Positions 1 through 6,330 of a stretch of 9,936 nucleotides of DNA are shown here, piece by piece. Position 1 is the stretch's first letter; every line of letters begins with the position of its first letter. Both the position numbers and the translations under genes were made by a program. The stretch is from Prevotella sp. (lineage in GTDB: Bacteria; Bacteroidota; Bacteroidia; Bacteroidales; Bacteroidaceae), in contig JAGAPI010000150.1 of assembly GCA_017623335.1 (NCBI GenBank), forward strand, positions 1-9,936, given 5' to 3'. The notes beneath the pieces are model-generated. The model made no database searches and was not told where the DNA came from. It saw only the letters and a program-made list of their open reading frames with translations.

Positions 1-284
1 TCAAAGTCGGCAGCCACAGCAGGATGCACCACATTGTTGATGGCGGTCTTGTTGGCATCGCTCTTCAGCAGAAACTGTGCCACAACAGCCTTGTTCAGCC
101 TGCCGTCGGGCAGATAGGCATTGTAGCCAATGAGCTGCGTAAGCTGCTGGCGCAGGGCGGCAGACGAGTTCATCAGCACCTTTGCGGCATGGTCGCAGTC
201 GTACACCTCAATGCCTTGCTCTGCAAGCATCCGGCACACATAGCTCTTACCGCTTCCTATTCCTCCCGTGATGGCGACTTTCAT
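1..284 (-). CDS. coaE: Dephospho-CoA kinase, N-terminal part (cut by window edge)
   Basis: CoaE phosphorylates the 3'-hydroxyl of dephospho-CoA with ATP, the last step of coenzyme A synthesis, in the cytosol. The first 94 codons are visible, read from the ATG at 284 to the left edge. The protein opens with MKVAITGGIGSGKS, a P-loop at residues 7-14 typical of this kinase. A YDCDHAAKVLM stretch near residues 28-38 matches the family's Asp-x-Asp substrate/Mg region, and a VVHPAV stretch near residues 85-90 matches the conserved His-Pro site. About half of a normal (roughly 200-residue) protein is present. It is the last visible gene of the minus-strand nusB-yajC-ybbR block, 96 nt after the ybbR stop, an order commonly seen in Bacteroidales. 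The C-terminal half and the operon end lie outside the window. Confidence 0.93.
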   Translation of the reverse strand, partial: MKVAITGGIGSGKSYVCRMLAEQGIEVYDCDHAAKVLMNSSAALRQQLTQLIGYNAYLPDGRLNKAVVAQFLLKSDANKTAINNVVHPAVAADF

Positions 285-291
285 TAATTTG

Positions 292-326
292 ATTAATTAT
301 TAATTATTAATTTTTAATTATTAATT
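292..326. repeat. Tandem 7-mer array, five copies of ATTAATT
   Basis: Five heptamers stand in perfect register between ybbR and coaE: ATTAATT at 292-298, 299-305, 306-312 and 320-326, with one variant, TTTAATT, at 313-319. The array lies in the untranslated spacer 8 nt upstream of the coaE start. Its role is unknown. Replication slippage is the simplest origin. Confidence 0.85.
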
Positions 327-339
327 GGCTGCGCATGAT

Positions 340-374
340 TTTTCACTCCACATTCCTCATTCCACACTCCTCAC
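340..374 (-). repeat. Degenerate tandem 7-mer array, consensus RTGWGGA
   Basis: Read on the minus strand, five phased heptamers follow each other from 374 down to 340: GTGAGGA, GTGTGGA, ATGAGGA, ATGTGGA and the decayed GTGAAAA. The array starts 6 nt after the ybbR stop codon and is separated from the ATTAATT array by 13 nt. The same word GTGAGGA begins the gap upstream of the transporter gene at 5586-5592 on the other strand. No function can be assigned. Confidence 0.7.
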
Positions 375-380
375 TAATTC

Positions 381-1376
381 TCAGTTTTCCTCAATCAGAT
401 AGTCCACGCTGTTCATGCTCAACCTAACCTTTTGCACCTCATGCGGCTGGCGGACAAGATGCAGTGTACACTTGTCGGATGGATGTTTCACAAGGTCATC
501 GTAGTCCACCACCACAACAAAGTCGCTCGCTTTGATGTCCTTGAGAGATTTTGCTCCGGTAACAAACGTAACATTGACTTTCGACGGGAATGTCCTTATT
601 ATCTTTCCGTCAGGCACATTGACACCCTTTATGCGTATGTCACTGATTGTGGTTTCAATGAGAATGTCTGTGTGGAAAGTCACTTTCACGCTGTTGGGAC
701 TTATCTTCACTCCCTGCATCTTGCGCAGCGGGGTGTAGACGCTCAGTGTGTCGTGAGCCTTCGTGATGTAGATAGGGTCGGTGTAAACACACTCAAGGCT
801 ATCGAGCTTTTTGTGAGAGGCATATACCAGCACACTGTCGGGGCTGTAAGTAACATTGGATATGAAGTGCAGCTCCTCGGGCTCAACTTTTCCGGTGTAC
901 ACCACCGGCACTTTCTTGCTCTGACCGTAGTTGTAGGTGAACTCACACTTGTCGGGCTTACCCTGCTGTTGCACAATCTTGGTTGACGAAGCAAGCTGTT
1001 TGTAGAGAATACGCTGTATCTCCGCTGCCGCCACCACTCCGTAGCCGTTACCTTTATTATATGTGTTGAAGTCAACTTTAATGCCAATCTTCTCGTGCTC
1101 GTTGTCGCCAATAAGATAGTTCACCAGCACAAATCCCTTGTCGCGCAGAATCACCCTCACCGTGTCCACCTCATCGCTTGTGAGAACAATGTTTTGTGGC
1201 ACGTTGACAATGTGGACCGGAACCTTTATCTCCTTTTCCCACACCTCGTTGAAGGTGGTCATGGTCCAGAAGGCTCCCGAAAGCACCAAAAACAACAGAA
1301 AAATCAGAAACTCCTTATTGATTATCCTAAATAAGAAGTTTCTGACATGTTGCATTATAGTGCTTATGTTCAGCAT
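381..1376 (-). CDS. YbbR/CdaR-like domain membrane-anchored protein
   Basis: This 331-residue protein has a short cytoplasmic N-terminus, one hydrophobic segment (about residues 23-39, FLIFLLFLVLSGAFWTM), and a long extracytoplasmic part of beta-rich repeats. Approximate YbbR-like repeats lie at residues 48-105, 155-235 and 236-325; each pairs a 'VPV' or 'VKV' strand with a later 'P..V.V' strand (for example SPDSVLVYAS near 178-187 and SPNSVKVTF near 226-234). In Firmicutes, YbbR (CdaR) binds and regulates the diadenylate cyclase CdaA. No cdaA is visible here, so that role is not supported in this organism. It lies 27 nt after yajC on the same strand. A second ATG (residue 8, at 1355) is an alternative start. 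Family assignment is firm; function is unknown. Confidence 0.8.
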   Translation of the reverse strand: MLNISTIMQHVRNFLFRIINKEFLIFLLFLVLSGAFWTMTTFNEVWEKEIKVPVHIVNVPQNIVLTSDEVDTVRVILRDKGFVLVNYLIGDNEHEKIGIKVDFNTYNKGNGYGVVAAAEIQRILYKQLASSTKIVQQQGKPDKCEFTYNYGQSKKVPVVYTGKVEPEELHFISNVTYSPDSVLVYASHKKLDSLECVYTDPIYITKAHDTLSVYTPLRKMQGVKISPNSVKVTFHTDILIETTISDIRIKGVNVPDGKIIRTFPSKVNVTFVTGAKSLKDIKASDFVVVVDYDDLVKHPSDKCTLHLVRQPHEVQKVRLSMNSVDYLIEEN

Positions 1377-1403
1377 TTCACGTAGTGGTTTGCCCGTAGT
1401 CTG

Positions 1404-1724
1404 TTATTTCTGCTGGTTGGCAGAACTTGACATGTCCTTGAACACAGAGCCCTTATCTACCTTAATCACCACACCCTTTGCTATTTCGAGGTCAACGGTG
1501 CCTGTGGTGAGGTCGATGCGCTTCACTGTACCGTAGATGCCGCCGCCGGTAACCACCTGCTGTCCCTCCTGCAGTGCATTCTGGAAGTTGCGGATCTCTT
1601 TCTGTCTCTTCTGCTGTGGGCGAATCATGAAAAACCACATGATGGCAAACATTGCCACAAGCATGAGAATCATGCTCATTCCGCCTCCCTGTGCTGCCTG
1701 CGCAGCCATTGTAACTGTTGTCAT
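1404..1724 (-). CDS. yajC: Preprotein translocase subunit YajC
   Basis: YajC is a small inner-membrane protein associated with SecDF in protein export. This 106-residue protein has the usual layout: a short N-terminus rich in Ala, Gly and Gln, one membrane segment (about residues 16-34, MSMILMLVAMFAIMWFFMI), the hallmark IRPQQKRQKE just after it (34-43), and a small soluble domain. The conserved 'G..VVTGGGIYGTV' stretch lies at about 54-66, followed by VVIKVDKGSVF. Length is typical of the family. It lies between nusB and the ybbR-like gene on the minus strand, separated from nusB by a 116-nt repeat-rich spacer. Confidence 0.95.
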   Translation of the reverse strand: MTTVTMAAQAAQGGGMSMILMLVAMFAIMWFFMIRPQQKRQKEIRNFQNALQEGQQVVTGGGIYGTVKRIDLTTGTVDLEIAKGVVIKVDKGSVFKDMSSSANQQK

Positions 1725-1747
1725 TTTCGTCTATTTAGTTTTTTATT

Positions 1748-1832
1748 AATTCGTAATTTTTATAATCAATTCGTAATTCGATAATTTTTTCATCGGCTTT
1801 AGCCGACAATTTGTAATTCATAACTTGTAAAT
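1748..1832. repeat. Degenerate AATTCGTAATT repeats around a small hairpin
   Basis: The word AATTCGTAATT occurs at 1748-1758 and exactly 20 nt later at 1768-1778. A one-mismatch copy (AATTTGTAATT) lies at 1808-1818 and a weaker one (AACTTGTAAAT) at 1822-1832. Between the second and third copies is a perfect 6-bp inverted repeat with a 2-nt loop, TCGGCT (1793-1798) and AGCCGA (1801-1806). The hairpin is not followed by a T-run on either strand, so it does not look like an intrinsic terminator. The array fills the nusB-yajC spacer (1725-1840). Confidence 0.7.
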
Positions 1833-1840
1833 CCTAATTC

Positions 1841-2773
1841 CTAACTTCTCATCTGCTTCAGCATTTTGCCATTGTCTATGAGATAGCGCGCTATGGCATC
1901 GAGCATACCGTTGATGTAGCCGCCACTGCGCGGTGTGCTGTAGCGCTTTGACAAGTCAATAAACTCGTTAATGGTTACGCTCACCGGTATAGTGGGGAAC
2001 GTCATCATTTCGGCTATCGCAATCTGCATCAGGATTATATCCATATAGGCAAGACGCGAGAAGTCCCAGTTCTTGGATGCCTCACTCATGTATTTCTGAT
2101 ACTCGTTGCCGTTGAGTATGGCAGCGCGGAACAGCTTGCGTGCAAACTCGCGCTCCTCGTCGCTCTCATACTCTGGTATGAGCGACTGCTTCTCCTTGTT
2201 CTTCTCATCAAAGCGCTTGATGGTTTTTATCACAAACGAGTCCACAATCTCCTTGTCGTCGTTCCAATACAGGCTGTCAGCTTCGAGCATGGCATCTATA
2301 TCATCGTTGTTCTCGATAAGCATGCGGTAAATTTTTCTCCACAACTCGCGGTCAGCAGCATAATCATCGGTGGCGCTGTTCATATACTCCTCATAGAAGT
2401 TGCTGTCTATAATCTGCTTGTAGAGCTTTTGGACTATGTCAGGATGATCTTCCCATTTTAGCTTCTGCATACTTGTGAAGTCGTTGAGCTCCTCGTTGAC
2501 TTCAAGCTGCATTATGAATCTGTTATAGATGAAGCGCTGCGGAAGCTGCGGCTTGTTTTCGCGGATAGCCTTCACCGTGGCTATTTCGTGCTGACGGCGT
2601 GCCTCTTTTGTTATTGCTACCATGAGCGACAACATTATTATATATAGGTCATAGGCTTTCGACAAGCTGAAAAACAATTCCTTTTCAGCCGTGTCAATGT
2701 TCTGGCTACCGTTTTGATAATAAGCATAGGTCAACTGTACGATTTTGTTTCTAATCAATTCTCTGTTAATCAT
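1841..2773 (-). CDS. nusB: Transcription antitermination factor NusB, long Bacteroidales form
   Basis: NusB works with NusE (S10) at boxA in antitermination complexes, chiefly on rRNA transcripts. The C-terminal third (about residues 207-300) carries the NusB fold: a REFARKLFRAAILNG helix, then NWDFSRLAYMDIILMQIAIAEM (236-257), IPVSVTINEFIDLSKRYS (262-279) and GGYINGMLDAIARYL (284-298). The last corresponds to the family's FVNGVLD motif. The protein has 310 residues against about 140 in E. coli; the extra N-terminal half (about 1-200) is mostly charged, helical-looking sequence, which fits Bacteroidota NusB proteins. The start at 2773 has a Bacteroidales-type promoter 53 nt upstream. It is the first gene of the minus-strand block. 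Confidence 0.92.
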   Translation of the reverse strand: MINRELIRNKIVQLTYAYYQNGSQNIDTAEKELFFSLSKAYDLYIIMLSLMVAITKEARRQHEIATVKAIRENKPQLPQRFIYNRFIMQLEVNEELNDFTSMQKLKWEDHPDIVQKLYKQIIDSNFYEEYMNSATDDYAADRELWRKIYRMLIENNDDIDAMLEADSLYWNDDKEIVDSFVIKTIKRFDEKNKEKQSLIPEYESDEEREFARKLFRAAILNGNEYQKYMSEASKNWDFSRLAYMDIILMQIAIAEMMTFPTIPVSVTINEFIDLSKRYSTPRSGGYINGMLDAIARYLIDNGKMLKQMRS

Positions 2774-2825
2774 ATTTCCCGCTTTCTTTTTATTGATGAT
2801 TCTCTAATCTGTCTTTATTTTTTTG

Positions 2826-2857
2826 CAAAATTACTTATATTATTTGGAAAATGCAAG
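2826..2857 (-). promoter_or_regulatory. Predicted promoter of the nusB block
   Basis: On the minus strand TAATTTTG (2833 to 2826) matches the Bacteroidales -7 consensus TAnnTTTG. CTTG (2857 to 2854) lies 20 nt further upstream, one base off the -33 TTTG. The predicted start of transcription is about 40-50 nt before the nusB ATG. A perfect 10-bp palindrome, TTTTGCAAAA (2821-2830), overlaps the -7 element. Confidence 0.65.
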
Positions 2858-2860
2858 ATT

Positions 2861-2890
2861 TTAGCAAAATATTTGAGATTTTTTTGCTAA
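2861..2890. repeat. 9-bp inverted repeat between divergent promoters
   Basis: TTAGCAAAA (2861-2869) and TTTTGCTAA (2882-2890) are exact reverse complements separated by 12 nt. The pair lies between the -33 element of nusB (2854-2857) and that of rplY (2894-2897). This position would suit an operator serving both promoters, but the region is AT-rich and no regulator is known. An operator role is inference. Confidence 0.5.
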
Positions 2891-2893
2891 TAG

Positions 2894-2925
2894 TTTGGAA
2901 GTTTGACAAAAAAGCAGTACCTTTG
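2894..2925 (+). promoter_or_regulatory. Predicted promoter of the rplY-pth operon
   Basis: TTTG at 2894-2897 and TACCTTTG at 2918-2925 match both boxes of the Bacteroidales primary sigma factor consensus with the expected spacing (20 nt). Transcription would start near 2930, giving an 85-nt leader before the rplY ATG at 3017. A second TTTG at 2902-2905 is too close to serve as -33. Confidence 0.78.
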
Positions 2926-3016
2926 CACCGCTTTTTCGGGCACATCGATTAAAATCAGTGTGATGGTGAATTAAGCACAATAATGTTTTTATACTTAATT
3001 TTAGAGTAACACAAAA

Positions 3017-3610
3017 ATGAAAGAAATTACACTTAACGGTAAGGCGCGTACCGAAATCGGCAAGAAAGCCTCAAGAGAAATGCGCAAGGAGGGTATGATC
3101 CCATGTAACATCTACGGTGAGAAGAAGGGCGAGAACGGTCTGCCTGAAGCTATCTCGTTTGCTGCTCCAATGACTGAGCTCCGCAAGATTGTCTACACTC
3201 CTCACGTTTACGTAATCAAGATCAACATCGACGGCACTGAGCATACTGCCATCATGAAGGAGCTGCAGTTCCACCCCACAACCGATGCCCTGCTCCACGC
3301 AGACTTCTACGAGATTAACCCAGAGAAGCCTATCGTAGTGGGTATTCCTGTTAAGCTCAACGGTCTTGCACAGGGTGTTCGTGACGGTGGTCGCATCAAC
3401 CTCTCTATCCGCAAGATCAATGTTAAGGCTCCTTACACTGTTATCCCAGAGGTGCTTGACATCGACGTTACAAACCTCGGTCTCGGCAAGAGCATCAAGG
3501 TTGGCGCCCTGTCATTCGAGGGTCTGGAGCTGGTAACCTCTCCTGAGGTTGTTGTTTGCTCTGTTAAGGCTACACGTGCTTCTCGTAGTGCAGCTGCCGC
3601 AGCTCAGTAA
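3017..3610 (+). CDS. rplY: 50S ribosomal protein bL25, Ctc/TL5 type
   Basis: bL25 binds 5S rRNA in the large ribosomal subunit. The 197-residue protein is the long, two-domain form. The N-terminal 5S-binding domain (about 1-93) opens with the conserved pattern LNGKARTEIGKKASREMRKE, contains GMIPCNIYGE, and ends near ELQFHPTTDALLHADFYEI. A C-terminal beta domain follows (about 97-187), with PVKLNGLAQGVRDGGRIN and DIDVTNLGLGKSIKV. The tail is Ala-rich (RSAAAAAQ). A clear promoter lies upstream, and pth follows after 19 nt, the usual rplY/ctc-pth pairing. The start at 3017 is preceded by an A-rich stretch, not a Shine-Dalgarno sequence, as is usual in this phylum. Confidence 0.95.
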   Translation: MKEITLNGKARTEIGKKASREMRKEGMIPCNIYGEKKGENGLPEAISFAAPMTELRKIVYTPHVYVIKINIDGTEHTAIMKELQFHPTTDALLHADFYEINPEKPIVVGIPVKLNGLAQGVRDGGRINLSIRKINVKAPYTVIPEVLDIDVTNLGLGKSIKVGALSFEGLELVTSPEVVVCSVKATRASRSAAAAAQ

Positions 3611-3629
3611 TCATTGCTGACATCAGACT

Positions 3630-4208
3630 ATGGACAAATACTTGATTGTTGGTTTGGGCAACGTCGGCGATGAGTACGACCTAACCCGCCACAACACAGG
3701 ATTTATGGTATTGGACGCTTTCGCTAAGGCGTCCAATATTCATTTTGAGGACAAGCGTTACGGCTTCGTGGCTGAGACCAGCCTCAAGGGGCGCAAGGTG
3801 TTTCTGCTCAAACCGTCTACGTTTATGAATCTCTCGGGCAATGCCGTGCGCTACTGGATGAACAAGGAGAATATCGACCTGGAGCGTGTGCTTGTGGTGG
3901 TCGACGACCTCGCCCTGCCTCTCGGTGCGCTGCGGCTGAAACCGTCGGGCAGCAATGCCGGTCACAACGGACTGGGTCACATTCAGAGTGTGCTCGGCAC
4001 CGATAAATACTGTCGTCTGCGCGTGGGCATTGGCAATGAATTTGAGCGCGGCATGCAGATTCAGTGGGTGCTCGGCAGATATAACGACGAGGAGTTGCAT
4101 ACGCTGGCTCCGCAGATTGACACAGCCGTAGAGATAATCAAAAGTTTTGTGTTGGCGGGAGTGAATATAACAATGAACGCTTTTAACAAGAAAAAACTAA
4201 ATGGCTAA
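3630..4208 (+). CDS. pth: Peptidyl-tRNA hydrolase
   Basis: Pth cleaves the ester bond of peptidyl-tRNAs that drop off the ribosome, recycling tRNA in the cytosol. The 192-residue protein has family length and the key residues: N11 in GLGNVG, catalytic His21 in [15 protein letters not shown] (65-73), the acidic VVDDLALP with D92/D93, and the tRNA-binding [10 protein letters not shown] (107-115 region) with N113. The loop reads GLGNVG where many homologues have GLGNPG, a mild variation. It follows rplY by 19 nt, and its last 8 nt overlap the next gene, suggesting translational coupling. Confidence 0.96.
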   Translation: MDKYLIVGLGNVGDEYDLTRHNTGFMVLDAFAKASNIHFEDKRYGFVAETSLKGRKVFLLKPSTFMNLSGNAVRYWMNKENIDLERVLVVVDDLALPLGALRLKPSGSNAGHNGLGHIQSVLGTDKYCRLRVGIGNEFERGMQIQWVLGRYNDEELHTLAPQIDTAVEIIKSFVLAGVNITMNAFNKKKLNG

Positions 4209-4629
4209 CGAGGCAAGAATAGACAAATGGCTGTGGGCGGCACGTATATTCAAGACGCGCTCCATTGCTGCCAATGCCTGCAAGAACGGCAGAGTGATGG
4301 TTGACGGGACCAATGTCAAGCCTTCGCGCACAGTAAAAGTTGGCGACACAGTGAGTGTGCGCAAGCCGCCTGTCACTTATTCGTTCAAGATTCTACAGAC
4401 CATAGAGCAGCGTGTGGGAGCAAAGTTCATACCCGGCATCTACGAGAATGTCACTCCGCAAAGCCAGTATGAGCTGTTGGAGATGAACCGCATAAGCGGA
4501 TTTATTGACCGTCAGCGCGGCACAGGTCGCCCCACTAAGAAGGAACGCCGCAGTCTTGACTCATTTGTGAGTGACTCGTTCGATGGATTCTTCTTTGATG
4601 ATGATGACGATGACTATGAGGAGGAATAA
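4201..4629 (+). CDS. S4-domain RNA-binding protein, Hsp15-like, acidic tail
   Basis: The first 50 or so residues form an S4 RNA-binding domain: [16 protein letters not shown], then [13 protein letters not shown] and [15 protein letters not shown]. In E. coli the related Hsp15 (HslR) binds free 50S subunits that carry nascent peptidyl-tRNA, which suits its position after pth. The 142-residue protein continues with a basic stretch ([10 protein letters not shown], about 108-117) and ends in a strongly acidic tail with six consecutive Asp and three final Glu. The ATG at 4201 overlaps the pth stop by 8 nt; the exchanger gene starts 3 nt after its stop. A ribosome-rescue role is inferred from the family and neighbours. 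Confidence 0.88.
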   Translation: MANEARIDKWLWAARIFKTRSIAANACKNGRVMVDGTNVKPSRTVKVGDTVSVRKPPVTYSFKILQTIEQRVGAKFIPGIYENVTPQSQYELLEMNRISGFIDRQRGTGRPTKKERRSLDSFVSDSFDGFFFDDDDDDYEEE

Positions 4630-4632
4630 GAA

Positions 4633-5586
4633 ATGATTCTGAACATTGTATTTATTATAATAGGTATATCACTGGTGCTCTGGGGAGCCGACCGCATGAC
4701 CTCGGGAGCAGGAGCGTTGGCGCGCCGGATGAATATCTCTGAGATTGTAATAGGCTTGACCATTGTGGCTGCCGGCACCAGTGCACCAGAGCTGTTTGTC
4801 AGTGTGATGTCGGCACTGCACGGCACTCCCGACATGGCTCTCGGCAATGTCGTGGGCAGCAACATATTCAACACCCTGCTCATCGTTGGCTGCTCGGCGA
4901 TGGTGGCACCGATGGCGATAACCAAGACCACCGTGAGGCGCGACCTGCCTGTCACCCTGTTTGCATCGCTGCTCATAATAGCTTTGTGCTTGGACGGCTT
5001 CACCTCGTTGTCGCTGTCAGGCAAGACCTTGTCGCGCATTGACGGTGTGATTCTCCTGGCAATGTTTGTGCTGTATATGGCATACACATTCAAGACGAGC
5101 AAGGCATCTGAGCCCGATACCGCCGGCTCCGTACCTCAGCCGGTGATGAAGAGCATTGCCTACGTGGTGCTTGGATTGGCAGGACTGATTGTTGGCAGTA
5201 ATGTGTTTGTAAGCCATGCCTCTGAGCTTGCCGCCTCGCTCGGTGTGAGCGACGCAGTCATAGGACTTACCATCGTTGCCGGAGGCACGTCGCTGCCCGA
5301 ACTTGCCACAAGTGTTGTGGCGGCACGAAAGGGACAGAGCGCAATGGCAATTGGCAATGTGCTGGGAAGCAATGTGTTCAACATCCTCTTCATCCTTGGC
5401 ACCACATCGGTGATAACACCAATGCACATTCAGGGCATCACGCTTGTCGACATCCTTATGATGGGATTTTCGGTAGTGCCGCTGTGGCTATTCTCCTATA
5501 CCAAATATCGTGTGGAGCGTTGGGAGGGGGCTGTGCTCGCAGCAATGTTCGCAGCTTACATGGCGTGGCTTTTGATGAGTATTTAG
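4633..5586 (+). CDS. Sodium/calcium exchanger family membrane protein (YrbG-like)
   Basis: This 317-residue integral membrane protein of the Ca2+:cation antiporter family shows the two inverted alpha repeats that form the ion-binding core. The first is GLTIVAAGTSAPE (41-53) with GNVVGSNIFN (71-80). The second is GLTIVAGGTSLPE (211-223) with GNVLGSNVFN (241-250). The family's essential acidic residues are E53 and E223. About ten hydrophobic segments are visible, with a hydrophilic loop at about 153-172 between the halves. It would swap Ca2+ for Na+ (or H+) across the inner membrane; the actual ions cannot be read from sequence. It starts 3 nt after the S4-domain gene, whose final GAGGAA codons may act as its ribosome-binding site. 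Confidence 0.93.
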   Translation: MILNIVFIIIGISLVLWGADRMTSGAGALARRMNISEIVIGLTIVAAGTSAPELFVSVMSALHGTPDMALGNVVGSNIFNTLLIVGCSAMVAPMAITKTTVRRDLPVTLFASLLIIALCLDGFTSLSLSGKTLSRIDGVILLAMFVLYMAYTFKTSKASEPDTAGSVPQPVMKSIAYVVLGLAGLIVGSNVFVSHASELAASLGVSDAVIGLTIVAGGTSLPELATSVVAARKGQSAMAIGNVLGSNVFNILFILGTTSVITPMHIQGITLVDILMMGFSVVPLWLFSYTKYRVERWEGAVLAAMFAAYMAWLLMSI

Positions 5587-5595
5587 TGAGGAGTC

Positions 5596-5632
5596 GGGAG
5601 TCATTGTCTAACCTCCCTAAAAAAACAATAAG
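5596..5632 (+). promoter_or_regulatory. Candidate preQ1-I riboswitch (H-type pseudoknot)
   Basis: The gap before the transporter gene can fold as follows. P1 pairs GGGAG (5596-5600) with CTCCC (5613-5617), 5 bp. The 12-nt loop begins TC and ends TAAC, leaving C5612 unpaired just before the 3' strand of P1. P2 pairs ATTGT (5603-5607) in the loop with ACAAT (5625-5629). An A-rich linker (TAAAAAA, 5618-5624) joins P1 to P2. These are the defining elements of preQ1-I aptamers: G-C closing pair, a single C that pairs with the ligand, A-rich third loop, short pseudoknotted P2. The fold ends 3 nt before the ATG at 5633, so ligand binding could block translation initiation. The downstream genes move and make preQ1-pathway compounds. 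Caution: the 5' part also reads as 7-mer repeats (GTGAGGA, GTCGGGA). Confidence 0.62.
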
Positions 5633-6325
5633 ATGAAAAATAAAAAAAACAGTGAGCAGGTGAGTGTGCTGTTTATGCTTTTCGGCATACTCTTCTGCGT
5701 TTGTCTGATAACGGCAAACGTGCTTGAGACAAAGCAGATTTCCGTCGGACCGCTCAACATCACGGGCGGACTGATAGTATTTCCAGTTTCTTACATCATC
5801 AACGACTGTGTGTGCGAGGTGTGGGGCTACGGCAAGGCACGCCTGCTGATATGGACGGGCTTCTTCATGAATGCCCTGTTTGTGGGCTTCGGTGCTCTTG
5901 CCGACATCATTCCCGGTGCCGACTATTGGGACAATGAGGCAGGCTTCCACGCCATCTTCGGACTTGCTCCGCGCATCACCGCCGCATCGTTTGTGGCGTT
6001 TATCGTAGGCTCGTTTGTCAACGCCTATGTAATGAGCCGCATGAAAATCTCATCGCAGGGCAAACACTTCTCCTACCGTGCCATCCTCAGCACGGTGTTT
6101 GGCGAAAGCGCCGACTCGCTGATATTCTTCCCCCTGGCGTTCTACGGCATTGTACCCGACCATGAGCTTCTTGTTCTCATGGTATCGCAGGTAATCCTCA
6201 AAACTGTTTATGAGATTGTGGCATTGCCGGCAACGGTGAGGGTGGTGAGGTTCACAAAGAAGTTTGAGGGAGAGGATGCCTACGACACGGCGGAGAAATA
6301 TAAAATCTTCAAGTTCTTTCAATAG
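5633..6325 (+). CDS. Queuosine precursor transporter, YhhQ/DUF165 family
   Basis: YhhQ-family proteins import queuosine precursors (preQ0 and preQ1 in E. coli) across the inner membrane. The 230-residue protein has about six membrane segments (roughly 11-29, 40-58, 69-90, 118-138, 150-171 and 178-204) and the family signatures FPVSYIINDCVCEVWGYGKA (50-69) and STVFGESADSLIFFPLAF (153-170). Length is close to E. coli YhhQ. It is preceded by the candidate preQ1 riboswitch and followed, after a repeat-filled 89-nt spacer, by queF. Whether it prefers preQ0, preQ1 or queuine cannot be told from the sequence; the neighbour QueF favours preQ0. Confidence 0.92.
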   Translation: MKNKKNSEQVSVLFMLFGILFCVCLITANVLETKQISVGPLNITGGLIVFPVSYIINDCVCEVWGYGKARLLIWTGFFMNALFVGFGALADIIPGADYWDNEAGFHAIFGLAPRITAASFVAFIVGSFVNAYVMSRMKISSQGKHFSYRAILSTVFGESADSLIFFPLAFYGIVPDHELLVLMVSQVILKTVYEIVALPATVRVVRFTKKFEGEDAYDTAEKYKIFKFFQ

Positions 6326-6330
6326 AATGC

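Noticed and set aside
285..374. Repeat-rich spacer as a possible CRISPR array
   Set aside because: The units are 7-nt tandem repeats with no spacers and no cas genes nearby.
432..986. Long plus-strand open frame opposite the ybbR-like gene
   Set aside because: Antisense shadow: the protein has no recognisable domain, while the minus strand encodes a clear YbbR-domain protein with a membrane anchor.
1793..1806. Hairpin TCGGCT/AGCCGA as an intrinsic terminator after nusB
   Set aside because: No T-run follows on the minus strand; it is followed there by an A-rich stretch. The stem is only 6 bp with a 2-nt loop.
2963..2974. Three-codon leader ORF (ATG GTG AAT TAA) before rplY
   Set aside because: Too short to be distinguished from chance and not linked to any start signal or attenuator structure.
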